A DNA stretch of 31,762 nucleotides from Saprospiraceae bacterium UBA2329 (GCA_002344975.1 DDUV01000024.1:1-31762); one strand, 5' to 3'; positions 9,401 to 16,853 are shown, counted from the stretch's first letter. Program-made: numbers and translations. The notes: generated by a model from the sequence alone, not told the origin.

Positions 9401-10080
9401 GGCAGGTTGCCGGGAATAACTACGTTTTGGAAACTCAACACTGCCGGGTCGTAATTAATTGTAAACTGCATGCTGTTGAGATCGTCGAAGCCGGTAAGAC
9501 GGTAGTCCACGCAAATCAAATCGCCCGAATTGCCCTGTTCCTGCGAAGCAATCAGTTCTACCGGACGCACACAATTGGTTACAATTCCGTCATTGTTGAT
9601 AAGACCGACATTGAGGCAGGAGCTGTTGTCTTTGGTCACATAAGGATTGGGGCCTACGCCAATGTTTGTGCTTTCTCCGTAAGTATCGGAAAGCATGGTA
9701 AAGCACAACTTGAATATCGAAGGTCGGCATTGCCCGAAGCAGTCGTCTAATGTAACGCCCGTTGCACCCGGAGTGTTGCAGTTGGCCACGCTCCAACTGA
9801 TCGTCAGAACGCCGCTCGCAGCAGCACTGGCATCTACGTTGGTACCCACCGTAAAGCCCGGCAAAGTAGGCATGGTGAGGTTGACGTATTGGAGTATCGT
9901 CGGGTCCCAGCGAATTTGGTAGCTGGTTCCTGTGATATTGGAAAAGTTGACCACCGAAACATCCACACAGAGGTTTTCACCCTCGCAGGCGGTTTCGTTG
10001 CTGAAATAAAAACCAGGTTGAGCCATCAAGCCGGCAGTAGTAGCGAGGCTCAATGTTATCCATAAAATTATCTTTTTCAT
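3478..10080 (-). CDS. Giant adhesin: cohesin-like, SprB-like, Ig/PKD repeats, CHU_C tail
   Basis: A protein of 2200 aa. The ATG at 10080 is preferred because it directly begins a signal peptide (MKKIILWITLSLATTAGLMAQ); an in-frame TTG at 10101 is less likely. Five cohesin-like domains lie at about 24-170, 173-319, 322-460, 466-606 and 611-746. Each has a (V/I)(C)V.....F pattern near its start, a YDP/WNP-type strand, and a second Cys in a (F/Y).(L/V/I)C(F/Y) strand (C38/C126, C190/C271, C341/C422, C486/C562, C629/C705). An SprB-like repeat (SCPGGRDGRIELEVIGGKPPY) is at about 752-825. Thirteen Ig/PKD-like repeats of about 85 aa fill 836-1940, each with an early Cys and a late NGC-type Cys. Then come an Ig-like domain, a cadherin-like domain (about 2014-2104) and the gliding-motility-associated C-terminal domain (NGITPNGDGLNE, about 2105-2200), which marks type IX export. 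It lies 52 nt after the PorP/SprF-like gene, its probable partner. A role in cell-surface adhesion or gliding is inferred from that pairing. Confidence 0.93.
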   Translation of the reverse strand: MKKIILWITLSLATTAGLMAQPGFYFSNETACEGENLCVDVSVVNFSNITGTSYQIRWDPTILQYVNLTMPTLPGFTVGTNVDASAAASGVLTISWSVANCNTPGATGVTLDDCFGQCRPSIFKLCFTMLSDTYGESTNIGVGPNPYVTKDNSSCLNVGLINNDGIVTNCVRPVELIASQEQGNSGDLICVDYRLTGFDDLNSMQFTINYDPAVLSFQNVVIPGNLPNFSQANMGLPPNLPEGTITVSWSYTPPNNAGITLLDSTLLFQVCYRIVGPCESASMISFGETPTPIEFGNTIVQNFDIMVLPRNGRVTASDCDPTGMPINISCGPARNLGETFCVQVTSQNFFNVAAFNYLIEWNPALLEFVNVSNVTTNGIANFNVANSFSTANVQAGVLGVNWVRTGNNNAFIPNGTVHYEICFRVIGVGGNSPVTAGGPLPLVQVNNLNAPNIGINPSNCEVVINQPTGITLTVSDASAQLNQQVCVDITAANFTNITRLRYSLNWDPLHLQFVSINALNLPGVVPLVNFGLQGQSSGTVTFDWSTMTPVTRPDGTALFRVCFVVVGQPGDCEAVQINDDPLTREAVTSFSNGNNIGITSQDGEVCSLFPEGFFMTVGNINTAWRDTVCVPFRVASFDNITEAHFEVSFNPSNLQFTGVNNLASLPGLSVSSFTTTSAGLGIIEFDWVNFAGSMLPDSTILFELCFAAIGEADGACHKIDIIRDPAPTVLTTAGIGSLVWRNGEVCVADKLIIVNATIIPVSCPGGRDGRIELEVIGGKPPYGNTWETEPLQFMPLLGRNLAEGQIIVTTRDNNIPATVRVDTFYVPLAADAPTVDAGPDRPFPCDGSPVLGIQGQASQGANYGYKWTTLGGMLAQPDTNTLALALQQGIYILSVTNRASGCVVSDTVNISQPNLPIADAGEIQLTTCTSDTVTLNGSMSSTGDTVTYLWAALNGGSIVAGDQALSSPRVVGAGTYALEVRYQLSGCIARDTVVVEDGAIAPLAVGGSDPVIGCSGSIILDGSSSSGTNAIDIRWTTLDNTVLSPTATYETSTPGSYLLVVTDLVNGCSATDTVTVSLTADVPVVNAGPDLAFTCNDDEVVINATVTNSTSFEVLWTPLDGGSLFFGSEATLNAIATTPGTFQVFVRDLFNLCTAIDTVVIADSTALPNFVLAMPDSLSCDSTQIRIFAEAPSGGNYDFRWYSNGVELSEQTSTLTVTTPGFYALEVLNVFTGCSRIDSVEVFIDTLAPIVGVVPPPTWTCLFNTIPMTGNIVTGSVPGMLFNWTNSSGDTTGIIGHLLQNPVMTLPGDYTFRATNPNNGCFSEATVTIQADSIPPTANAGMDQTIGCAGESALLRGTGVSGVNGVSYAWFGPDGMQVATTDTVTVSVLGNYVLRVTDQVNGCSATDTLSVGASNDVPTVAIASDTLRLDCNTNRVTIPGSVTFNGAFNFQWQSANGGQLVGGTEMSQTPQTETAGTYILTATNPANQCTASDSVVVIVDREPPVAVSGDDFTLTCVAVAYSITSTGSTPGANLRWYLGSVGSPVLGTDPALIVNAPGTYILEVVNPVNGCTATDTTIISQDGTPPAVAVLGPSIERFITCDSTTITAHIAYTPFNPDFNIVWSITSPAGNIVSISPDSLTIVVSEQGTYTVRVTNPANGCVGENEVVVGLDRDFPIATISSPDTVVSCITTVVSLNGNGSSAGPEFSYQWNAVAGGPLNQIAPLQVTTTAAGTYELVVRDSSNGCVSRDTIGVTVNQAAPTATIADPQALTCTLTQVSLNGNGSSNGPNFTITWNGLDGGTVTPTGNPLQVNATTGGRYELFIRNNQNGCEARDTVTVTANNTPPVANAGADQTINCNGTDVTLDGSGSTPAGSLGYLWSAISGGGPINGTTIATPVVNTAGTYQLIVTDNTNGCRDTATVMVTIQNNLPSAMAGEDFGVCGGDIMLDAMLPSGVTGMWRSLGSGVVVSPNTAQTNVTNAQPGDNRFVWTLSTAACQSYSADTITVNVQRGPVAGNDMLALASGVFSGSVNIAANDQLFGAPGFTITVLTQPEFGTVDSIVNGTLYYSVPRGAFGQTQVRYQICNTQCPDLCAEAFVQIDVERTTIVYNQPNGITPNGDGLNEELIFDQLRDNPDLYPNNELIIFNRWNDQVFRAAPYLNNWRGVNQSGQELPQGTYYYILRLNIAEGEIIMGDITIVK

Positions 10081-10132
10081 GCGCAGATTGGATTTGGACA
10101 AAAAAAGTTGTCAAGTGTCATGGGAAAGCGGA

Positions 10133-11083
10133 TCAGCGATCCAAAGAGAGCGTCAGGTTGATTTCATGTGTAGCGCCTATGCTCGGCCCGAAGGAACTGA
10201 ACGAATAGTCAAAACCATACCCGATGCGGAATATATTGTCAAAGCCGAGGTTCTGCCCCAGCAGGAAGCCGGTTTCCAAATGTACGGCCTTGGCCGAAGA
10301 CGCGCCGGCGCCCACCCAGAGGCTCCCCGGAATCTGGTAGCGCAGATTCACGTCCACGTTGATCGGGGCGTTGGGCGCATACTTAAACAGGACGGAGGGT
10401 TCGATGAAACCATCGTCGCCCACAAACTTGTAAAAGCCTATGGAGCCGTAGATGTGCTGCACGCGTTTGGTGAAAAACTGGCCGTTTTCGTTTTTAAACG
10501 TGAGGTCCAATCCCAATGCCTGCGGCATAGACAAGCCGGTATAGAAGAAGTTGCCGTCTCCCACCATTTGGTAATAATACAGACCCAGGCCCACATCAGG
10601 GAAGATGCGCGTCTGGTCGGCGCTGCCCAATACGTCGCCGTCGTCGCGCAGTACCAACTCGGAGGCTTTCACCCGATATTGTACCGCGCCGGCAGTAAGA
10701 GCCAGAGCCAGACCGCCATACTCGGCGTCGCCGGTAATGACGCCGCCGATTCGACCGTAAATGCCGGTGAATCCGGTAGGCCCGGTCTGGTCATTGACGA
10801 TGTGCCCGCCAAACATGGGCGTAACACCGGCATAACGTTTGTTGACAAACGACATGCGCAAAGTCTGCGTACGGGGCGCAGATTTGATGCCGGTCCACTG
10901 CGCTCTGTAAGAGGCGCCGAAGGTCATGTTGTTGCCAAAGGTGAGAAAATCGCTTTCCATAGCGGCCGGATTAATAATCACGGCGTTTTCACGGTACTGC
11001 GTGAAAAGAGAAAGCTGTTGGCCATGCGATGCAATACTACATAGCAGTAACGCCACAGGCAGAAGCGTGCGTAATACGTTCAT
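10133..11083 (-). CDS. PorP/SprF family type IX secretion membrane protein
   Basis: Product of 316 aa from the ATG at 11083, chosen because it gives a signal peptide (MNVLRTLLPVALLLCSIASHGQ); the frame extends to 11143 without an export signal. The mature start (LSLFTQYRENAVIINPAA) and the later YRAQWTGI are hallmarks of the PorP/SprF family. These are outer-membrane beta-barrel proteins of Bacteroidota encoded next to large surface adhesins; in Flavobacterium johnsoniae SprF is needed for SprB to reach the surface. Here the next gene in the same direction, 52 nt on, is the giant adhesin, so the two are likely one operon. No clear TAnnTTTG promoter was found in the 249-nt gap upstream. Confidence 0.93.
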   Translation of the reverse strand: MNVLRTLLPVALLLCSIASHGQQLSLFTQYRENAVIINPAAMESDFLTFGNNMTFGASYRAQWTGIKSAPRTQTLRMSFVNKRYAGVTPMFGGHIVNDQTGPTGFTGIYGRIGGVITGDAEYGGLALALTAGAVQYRVKASELVLRDDGDVLGSADQTRIFPDVGLGLYYYQMVGDGNFFYTGLSMPQALGLDLTFKNENGQFFTKRVQHIYGSIGFYKFVGDDGFIEPSVLFKYAPNAPINVDVNLRYQIPGSLWVGAGASSAKAVHLETGFLLGQNLGFDNIFRIGYGFDYSFSSFGPSIGATHEINLTLSLDR

Positions 11084-11332
11084 GGGACGAGTGCGTTTTT
11101 GAGATTCCCAAAATGATTGATTCAAATATTCTGTGCCACCCACGACAGGAGGCTGTTGTTAATGCTTCGTGTGTCGGATATTCGTGGGCTTTCTCACAGT
11201 AGCTTTTGAAGAGATTGAAAAGCGGACGCAAATATCGCTGCCTTTCTCAAAAATTCTATACCTGAGCGAGAATAATTTATAAATCGGCTGTTTTTTAACT
11301 TTTTTTCAGTCGGCAGGCTTACGAAGCGCGCG

Positions 11333-11680
11333 CTATCCACCGGAGCGCTTGGAGCCGGAATAGCCCGCCTGCAATAAAATTTGCAACACCCGCTCGCGGT
11401 GATCGCCCTGCACCATGATCTCGCCGTCTTTGGCCGCGCCGCCCACGCCGCACTTGGTTTTGAGCATTTTGCCTAAGGCTTCCAATTCGGATTGCGGCCC
11501 GACGAATCCGGTTACCAAAGTGACTTCTTTGCCGCCGCGCTGCTTGCGATCCAAAGATACGCGCAGCTTTTGCTGTTGGGCGGGCAACAACTCGGCTTCC
11601 TCCTGCTCTTCGTAGCGATAGGCAAAATCAGGGTCGGTGGAGAAGACGACGCCGTCGCGGTTTTTGTTCTTTTTACTCAT
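11333..11680 (-). CDS. yciH: SUI1/YciH-family translation initiation factor homologue
   Basis: Product of 115 aa, starting at the ATG at 11680 (MSKKNKNRDGVVF); the longer frame to 11740 overlaps the likely promoter. The C-terminal half is a SUI1/eIF1 fold: LRVSLDRKQRGGKEVTLVTGF, a leucine-rich helix (LEALGKMLKTKCG), then GGAAKDGEIMVQGDHRERV and a short C-terminal helix. Bacterial members such as YciH resemble eukaryotic eIF1 and are thought to influence start-codon selection or translation under stress; the exact role here is unknown. The length fits the family. It appears to be a single gene, with a TACCTTTG element 24 nt before the ATG. Confidence 0.92.
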   Translation of the reverse strand: MSKKNKNRDGVVFSTDPDFAYRYEEQEEAELLPAQQQKLRVSLDRKQRGGKEVTLVTGFVGPQSELEALGKMLKTKCGVGGAAKDGEIMVQGDHRERVLQILLQAGYSGSKRSGG

Positions 11681-11703
11681 TTTTTGCTCGGTTGGACTGC
11701 GGG

Positions 11704-11711
11704 CAAAGGTA
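11704..11711 (-). promoter_or_regulatory. Promoter -7 element of the SUI1/YciH gene
   Basis: The minus strand reads TACCTTTG, a match to the Bacteroidota -7 consensus TAnnTTTG, 23 nt upstream of the ATG at 11680. A TTG lies 23 nt further upstream, slightly beyond the usual 19-21 spacing, so the -33 part is uncertain. Confidence 0.5.
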
Positions 11712-11773
11712 CATATTCCTGCACAAGCAGAAAGCAACACAGAATTGTAGTGTGATTGTGATTATTGTTGAGC

Positions 11774-12706
11774 CTACTTATTCGAATTGTTTTGAAAATA
11801 TGTTCTCAACTTTTCTCTCAGTTCTGCCTCTACTTCCAATTTTCCGGCCAGATTCACGGTTTCCTGAGGTTCGGAAAGGTAATCATACAGTTCTACGGCC
11901 AGCAGGCGTCCATCCAACGGAGATTGGCCTTCCGTATATTTGCAAGAGTACCAGGCCGTATATCGGTAGCGCTGCGTACGCAAAGAATAACCCATTTCAT
12001 TCAGATAAGGAAACATGCCCTGCCAGAAATTTGCCTTGGCTTGGCCGGCTTCCACAGGCTCATTTCCCCATGGATAAACCATATTGCTCAATCCGCCACG
12101 AGCGGCCCATTCCCATTCGGCCTCTGTGGGCAAACGCTTGCCCGCCCACTTGCAATAAGCCGTCGCATCTTCCCAGGCCACTTGTACCACCGGATGGTTC
12201 ATGCGGTCTTCAATGCTGCTGCCAGGGCCTTCCGGTTGTTTCCAATGTGCGCCCAAAGTCCAGGCCCACCAGCGTCCGGGATCGTCTAAAGGCACGGGAT
12301 GCTTGGAGGCCCGAAATACCAATGCGCCCGGCTGCAGGAGGCTGTCTGCCGGCTTGGGAGTGCCGGGAGGCAATTCTTTTTGCATTTCCTCCCAAACAAT
12401 GGGGCGTTCTGCCACGGTCACATAACCGGTAGCTTTCACAAACTCAGCAAACTGAGCATTGGTAACTTCATGCTCGTCCATCCAAAAAGCATGGATTTCT
12501 ACATCGTGTTTGGGAAACTCGTTGGCGTCGGCCTGCTCATTGTCGCCGCCCATTTGCAACATGCCGGACGGAACGAGTACCATGCCGTCTTTTCGGGACA
12601 CGGCTTTGTCGGCCGATGAAAAACCGGCCTCGTTCATACATGCGCTCACAACGACTGCTAAGCATATACAACATGCTGCAATGCTCTCGGTATGGATGAT
12701 TTTCAT
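11774..12706 (-). CDS. Chimeric ORF: FGE-like N-part fused to a sulfatase C-terminal tail
   Basis: An uninterrupted 310-aa frame. Residues 1-23 are a lipoprotein signal with lipobox VSAC. Residues about 40-233 match the formylglycine-generating enzyme (SUMF1) family: GMVLVPSGMLQMGGD, DEHEVTNAQFAEFV, HPVVQVAWEDATAYCKWAGKR, LPTEAEWEWAARGG and YPWGNEP. After FWQGMFPYLNE the sequence changes to MGYSLRTQRYRYTAW and VELYDYLSEPQETVNLA, the usual last 70 residues of an iduronate-2-sulfatase-type sulfatase. The join is near residue 237 (about base 11995). The FGE part therefore lacks its C-terminal third with the active-site cysteines, and the sulfatase part lacks its catalytic CxPSR region. The simplest reading is a deletion that fused two neighbouring genes, leaving a product without either activity; an assembly join error is the alternative. 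The start at 12706 is well supported by the signal sequence. Confidence 0.85.
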   Translation of the reverse strand: MKIIHTESIAACCICLAVVVSACMNEAGFSSADKAVSRKDGMVLVPSGMLQMGGDNEQADANEFPKHDVEIHAFWMDEHEVTNAQFAEFVKATGYVTVAERPIVWEEMQKELPPGTPKPADSLLQPGALVFRASKHPVPLDDPGRWWAWTLGAHWKQPEGPGSSIEDRMNHPVVQVAWEDATAYCKWAGKRLPTEAEWEWAARGGLSNMVYPWGNEPVEAGQAKANFWQGMFPYLNEMGYSLRTQRYRYTAWYSCKYTEGQSPLDGRLLAVELYDYLSEPQETVNLAGKLEVEAELREKLRTYFQNNSNK

Positions 12707-12847
12707 GTCGCTTTTTGAGAGGCAAGTTAATTACACCAATGCAGGAAATGGTTGTTGAAAAACCGGATAAGTTGATTTCCCAACCATTCATGACAATTTT
12801 TCAACCTTTTTTCTTCAACATTACCCAGCCTTCCGGGCCTGTACGCA

Positions 12848-14842
12848 TCATTTCAACACCACGGTACCCAATTCCAGCGCCAGCTCGTTTCTGATTTCCA
12901 GCAGGCGTTGGTGTACTTTGAGGTGGGCCGCTAAGCGCTCCATGTCTCCGGCAGCGGTGAGTTCTTTGATGCGGGTGTGATTGCGCTCCGACATGCGCAT
13001 GATTTTGCGCAACTTGAACCGTTTCAGCGCTTGCAGGCTGTCTTCCTGAAAATTGTCGTCGGGCATCTTTTGCATGCGCAGGTATATCTCCCAGCGATTG
13101 GCCCAGTTTTCACTGTATTCGTAAGGCTCGCTCAACAGGTTTACGGCCAGCAGACTGATCTCCGGGTCGGAATGGTGCAGGAAATAATTGGTGTTCAGTT
13201 GCGAGCGGCGGTTTGCCAGACAGGCCAGCACCTCGCGGGCCACTTTGGCGTACAAGGGGTTGTCAAACTCGTCCAATACATCCTCTATATTGCTGATAAT
13301 GTACTCAGCCACAGATAGATGGTCGTCTTTGTCAAACTCCTCGTGACTGAAAGCAATGAGTATGCGGGCTATGTCTTTTTCCTGAAATTCGTCGCCTACT
13401 ACATTGGCCTTCCTCGCTGCCTCCTGCTCCGGCGCTTGCCCCGCAGGTACGGGTACGGCATCTGTATCGCTGCTGACGTCGGCAGGCGAGCGCTCTCCTT
13501 CTCTGCCCGGTGCGTGTCTTTTTTGCATTTGGGCAAGTACCAATTTGTTGGTCTCGCTCATCAGAATGGCCTCGTCCACCTGCGCCACGCGGGCACACTC
13601 CTGTACGAACAGCGAGCGCTTCACCGGATCGGGTATTTTGGCAATGCTCGTCACAATATCGCGCACCACGCCGCTGCGTTTCACCGGGTCGGAGCCGGCC
13701 TCCTGCATCAACAAATCTGCTTTAAACAGAATGAAGTCTTTGGCCTGCCGGGCAATGTATTCTGTAAATGCCGTGGCGCCCACTCTGGCGAGGTAGGAAT
13801 CGGGGTCTTCGCGGTCGGGCAGCAGCACGATGCGCACATTGAGGTCCTGCTCCAGCACCAAATCCAATCCCCGCAGCGCCGCCTTGATACCCGCCGGGTC
13901 GCCGTCGTACAGGATTTTAATGTTGTTGGTATTGCGTTTGATGAGGCCGATCTGCTCTACCGTGAGGGCGGTGCCGGAAGAGGCCACCACGTTTTCGATA
14001 CCGGCCTGATGCAGGGAAATAACGTCGGTATAACCCTCCACGAGGATGCACTCGTCTTTTTCGCGGATGGCTTTCCGGGCCTGGTAGGCGCCGTACAACA
14101 CCTTGCTTTTCAGGTAGATGTCGGTTTCCGGCGAATTGATGTATTTGGGCGCTTTGACGTCTTTGGCCATGATGCGCCCGGCAAAGGCGATGACCTTGCC
14201 GCTCATGCCGTGAATGGGAAAGATGACCCGGTCGCGAAAGAAATCGCGGGGCGGCAGGTTGCGGCTTGCATCGGGGGGGCTGCACAGGCCGAGATTGAAC
14301 AACATCTGCTGATCGTAGCCGGCGGCAGTGGCGGTGGTGAGGAACTGATCGCGCTTTTCGGGCGCATAGCCCAGTCCGAATTTCTGAATGGTTTCTTCCC
14401 GGAAGCCGCGTTCACGGAAGTAGCTCAAACCCACGCTGCGGCCTCGGTCGGTATTGACAAGCTGATTTTGAAAGAATTCCAGCGCATACTGATTGATGAT
14501 GTACAGGCTGTCGGCTACCCGGCGCTCCTCGGCAGCCTCGCGGGAACTCTCAATTTCCTCTATCTGGATGCCGTATTTTTTGGCAATGTATTTGAGCGCC
14601 TCCGGGAAGGTGAAGCGCTCCAACTCCATCAAAAACTGCACGGCATTGCCGCCTTTGCCACAGCCGAAACACTTGAAAATGTTGCGCGCCGGCGAGACGT
14701 TGAAGGAGGGCGTTTTTTCGTGATGAAAAGGGCACAGGCCGATCAGGTTCGTACCCCTGCGCCGCAGCGAAACGAAGTCTTGCACCACATCCTCGATTTT
14801 GACGGTATCGAGGATTTCCTGAACGCTTTTTTGAGTTATCAT
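12848..14842 (-). CDS. dnaG: DNA primase DnaG
   Basis: A 664-aa primase that makes RNA primers at the replication fork. The N-terminal CHC2 zinc-binding domain shows C37, H40, C58 and C61 (LCPFHHEKTPSF, FKCFGCG). The catalytic core has the RVIFPIHGMSGKVIAFAGR segment, and the TOPRIM part has E269 in LVEGYTD and D313 in LYDGDPAG. The C-terminal third (after about residue 430) is divergent, as is usual for the helicase-binding region. Its ATG overlaps the stop of the ybbR-like gene (ATGA at 14839-14842), so the two are probably translationally coupled. Confidence 0.97.
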   Translation of the reverse strand: MITQKSVQEILDTVKIEDVVQDFVSLRRRGTNLIGLCPFHHEKTPSFNVSPARNIFKCFGCGKGGNAVQFLMELERFTFPEALKYIAKKYGIQIEEIESSREAAEERRVADSLYIINQYALEFFQNQLVNTDRGRSVGLSYFRERGFREETIQKFGLGYAPEKRDQFLTTATAAGYDQQMLFNLGLCSPPDASRNLPPRDFFRDRVIFPIHGMSGKVIAFAGRIMAKDVKAPKYINSPETDIYLKSKVLYGAYQARKAIREKDECILVEGYTDVISLHQAGIENVVASSGTALTVEQIGLIKRNTNNIKILYDGDPAGIKAALRGLDLVLEQDLNVRIVLLPDREDPDSYLARVGATAFTEYIARQAKDFILFKADLLMQEAGSDPVKRSGVVRDIVTSIAKIPDPVKRSLFVQECARVAQVDEAILMSETNKLVLAQMQKRHAPGREGERSPADVSSDTDAVPVPAGQAPEQEAARKANVVGDEFQEKDIARILIAFSHEEFDKDDHLSVAEYIISNIEDVLDEFDNPLYAKVAREVLACLANRRSQLNTNYFLHHSDPEISLLAVNLLSEPYEYSENWANRWEIYLRMQKMPDDNFQEDSLQALKRFKLRKIMRMSERNHTRIKELTAAGDMERLAAHLKVHQRLLEIRNELALELGTVVLK

Positions 14843-15822
14843 CGGATCAAAAAGAACTCAACGGATTTCGGCGAGAATCGAATATTGTCTGCATGATCGG
14901 GCCGGCGGGTCAATTGCAGCAGTGCGGTGTTGCGCTGGTCTTTTGGCAAAGCAGCGCCCCTCAGATCGGCAGTTATTTCAAAGTCCTCAGCAATCGTGCT
15001 GTCGTATCGGCTCAGCCCCAGCGTGCAGGTGATCTGAATGTTTTTGGGGAAAACCCGAACACTGTCGGCATCGTGCAATACCGTGACGGGCACCCAAAAT
15101 GTTTTTTCCGACAATTGCTCTACCGAAATTTTCACTTTCACCTTGTCGGCGCTGATATATACCCCCTTGGGAGGCGGGCGGAGATCAACCGTTTGATCCA
15201 CCGTCTTTTTCAGTTGTTCCAGCACCACCGAATCGGTAGGCCACTCCCCTACCCCGGCCAATTGAGACTCCGGGCCGGTCAAGGTCACGCTGTCGGGGCT
15301 GATTTCCGGATCGCGTTGTAGCTGGTAGCCCGGCACAAAACTGAACCGATGCCGAAATCCTACCGGTACGCGTTTGGACGATTTTTCCTCCAACAGCAGC
15401 ACAATGTCGTCGTAGTTCAGTTCCACAATGCTCATGCTGCCGGAACCGAGGCGGCTCAGGATTTCGCTGCGCAACTGCCCCCGGCTGAGTACAAACCGAT
15501 CTTTTACGCCGCGCAAATCGTAGCTGAGCGACACCTGAGAACTCCGCAAAAAGTCAAAGAGCAATTCCCATCCCGTGCCTTCTATGGTGGCGGTGATGTC
15601 TTTTGGAGGCAAGGCCGAAAACACTTTGCCCTCCGGCAATGAGAAGTACAATTCTACGGTTTTTTCCGAACGGTAAGTGCCTGACAGTTTTACCAAGAGC
15701 CAAAACACGAGCGCAATGCCCATGCAAATGCCGAGTATTTTGCGGTCTTCTCCGGTCGGAAACTCAATTAGACTCCTTCTCTTCCTCTTTTGGCTTGTTT
15801 TTTCCTCCGGCATAGACGGCAT
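14839..15822 (-). CDS. YbbR-like domain protein
   Basis: Product of 327 aa with a charged N-terminus, one membrane segment at about 29-46 (ILGICMGIALVFWLLVKLSG) and a large extracytoplasmic part that fits YbbR-like domains (EKTVELYFSLP, SPDSVTLTGPESQL, DQTVDLRPP). The family role is poorly defined; in Bacteroidota the gene usually follows yajC, as here. The frame overlaps the end of yajC by about 59 bp from the ATG at 15822; an in-frame ATG at 15813 is equally possible. It ends in a 4-bp overlap with dnaG. Confidence 0.85.
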   Translation of the reverse strand: MPSMPEEKTSQKRKRRSLIEFPTGEDRKILGICMGIALVFWLLVKLSGTYRSEKTVELYFSLPEGKVFSALPPKDITATIEGTGWELLFDFLRSSQVSLSYDLRGVKDRFVLSRGQLRSEILSRLGSGSMSIVELNYDDIVLLLEEKSSKRVPVGFRHRFSFVPGYQLQRDPEISPDSVTLTGPESQLAGVGEWPTDSVVLEQLKKTVDQTVDLRPPPKGVYISADKVKVKISVEQLSEKTFWVPVTVLHDADSVRVFPKNIQITCTLGLSRYDSTIAEDFEITADLRGAALPKDQRNTALLQLTRRPDHADNIRFSPKSVEFFLIR

Positions 15823-16117
15823 CGGTCATTTCTTTAGAAATCGAGTTTTTGGTCACCCGCACGAAGAGTTTGTTGGCCAATTCTACGGTCACAATGTCGC
15901 CGTCCATTTTGTTGATACGGCCCAGAAAACCGCTCGTAGTCACGATGTCGTCGCCTTTTTGCAGGCTCTCCATAAACGTGCGCTGTTCCTTTTGGCGCTT
16001 GGCCTGCGGGCGCAACAAGAAGAACCAGAAAACGAGCATCATAGCTCCAAAAAACAAAAGGCTGCCGGTGTCGAAACCTCCTGCCTGAAGAAAAACGGGT
16101 TGGAATGTGTTGAACAT
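15764..16117 (-). CDS. yajC: Preprotein translocase accessory subunit YajC
   Basis: Product of 117 aa, starting at the ATG at 16117 (MFNTFQPVFLQAGG). One membrane helix (LLFFGAMMLVFWFFLLRP, about 19-36) is followed by QAKRQKEQRTFMESLQKGDDIVTTSGFLGRI, the family signature, and a short charged tail. YajC associates with SecDF-YidC at the inner membrane. The frame extends to 16180, but the extra residues precede the normal N-terminus. It lies 97 nt after the DUF1573 gene and overlaps the ybbR-like gene, an order common in Bacteroidota. Confidence 0.95.
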   Translation of the reverse strand: MFNTFQPVFLQAGGFDTGSLLFFGAMMLVFWFFLLRPQAKRQKEQRTFMESLQKGDDIVTTSGFLGRINKMDGDIVTVELANKLFVRVTKNSISKEMTDAVYAGGKNKPKEEEKESN

Positions 16118-16214
16118 GAACGTATTGATTGATGAATGTTTTTGTTTCGGGTAGGAACGGCTGCTGGCTTTTAGCCGCAAGCTGCAAGCTGTGCCATCCT
16201 AAGCTTCGCACCGC

Positions 16215-16754
16215 CTACTGCTCCCCGCTCCCGCTCTCCCCGCTCGCCTTCACATTCGCCATGATGGTAATATTCGTGGCATTCGGGTACGTATTGGCCG
16301 TCACGACGATTGGTTTGTTTTGAGGACCTTCTTTCCCTGATGGATCGAAGCGCACTTCTATTTTGCCGCCGGCGCCGGGCGCTATCGGGTCTTTGGGCCA
16401 GTGCGGCACGGTACATCCGCAGTTGCCCCGCACATGCGCTATGACCAAAGGCGCTTTACCGGTATTGGTAAACTCAAATGTGTGGCTTACGATGTTTTTG
16501 TCATCTATATCGCCGAAGTCAAAAACAGGTTGGGAGAAATTGATGCTCGCCATTTGGCCTGCATCGGCGGGCGCGTCGGCGCTGATCGGATTGCGAATCA
16601 GGTCGGCATTGCTGCTGCCTTTGGGCATGCGGATTTCCTGTACGGTATCGCCGGAAGCGGACGCCGGTTGCTCTCCGCATCCGGTCAAAAGGAGCAAAGC
16701 CAAGCCAAAGAAAGCCGGCAACAAAAGATGGCAACGCGAGAAATGCTGTCTCAA
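16215..16754 (-). CDS. DUF1573 lipoprotein
   Basis: Product of 179 aa with a lipoprotein signal (lipobox LTGC, Cys26). Residues about 68-170 are a DUF1573 Ig-like domain: FDFGDI, HTFEFTNTGKAPLVI, GNCGCTVP and a V.FDPSGKEG strand. The domain is common in Bacteroidota next to yajC; its function is not known. It is probably the first gene of the DUF1573-yajC-ybbR-dnaG run, and a TACCTTTG promoter element lies 79 nt upstream. Confidence 0.92.
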   Translation of the reverse strand: MRQHFSRCHLLLPAFFGLALLLLTGCGEQPASASGDTVQEIRMPKGSSNADLIRNPISADAPADAGQMASINFSQPVFDFGDIDDKNIVSHTFEFTNTGKAPLVIAHVRGNCGCTVPHWPKDPIAPGAGGKIEVRFDPSGKEGPQNKPIVVTANTYPNATNITIMANVKASGESGSGEQ

Positions 16755-16833
16755 AGCGAGTCTATTTAGTGATCTGTCGGCGCCTGATGGGCGGGCAACG
16801 GTCTGTCGCCTTACTGTCAGGCAAGTGTCGCGA

Positions 16834-16841
16834 CAAAGGTA
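16834..16841 (-). promoter_or_regulatory. Promoter -7 element upstream of DUF1573 operon
   Basis: The minus strand reads TACCTTTG, matching TAnnTTTG, 79 nt before the ATG at 16754 and just past the stop of the preceding gene. No TTG was found at the usual 19-21 nt spacing, so support is partial. Confidence 0.4.
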
Positions 16842-16853
16842 TAAATTTCCCGA

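Noticed and set aside
13319..14896. Long plus-strand frame (525 codons) opposite dnaG
   Set aside because: It is a shadow of dnaG, whose zinc-finger and TOPRIM motifs are intact; the translated product shows no family motif.
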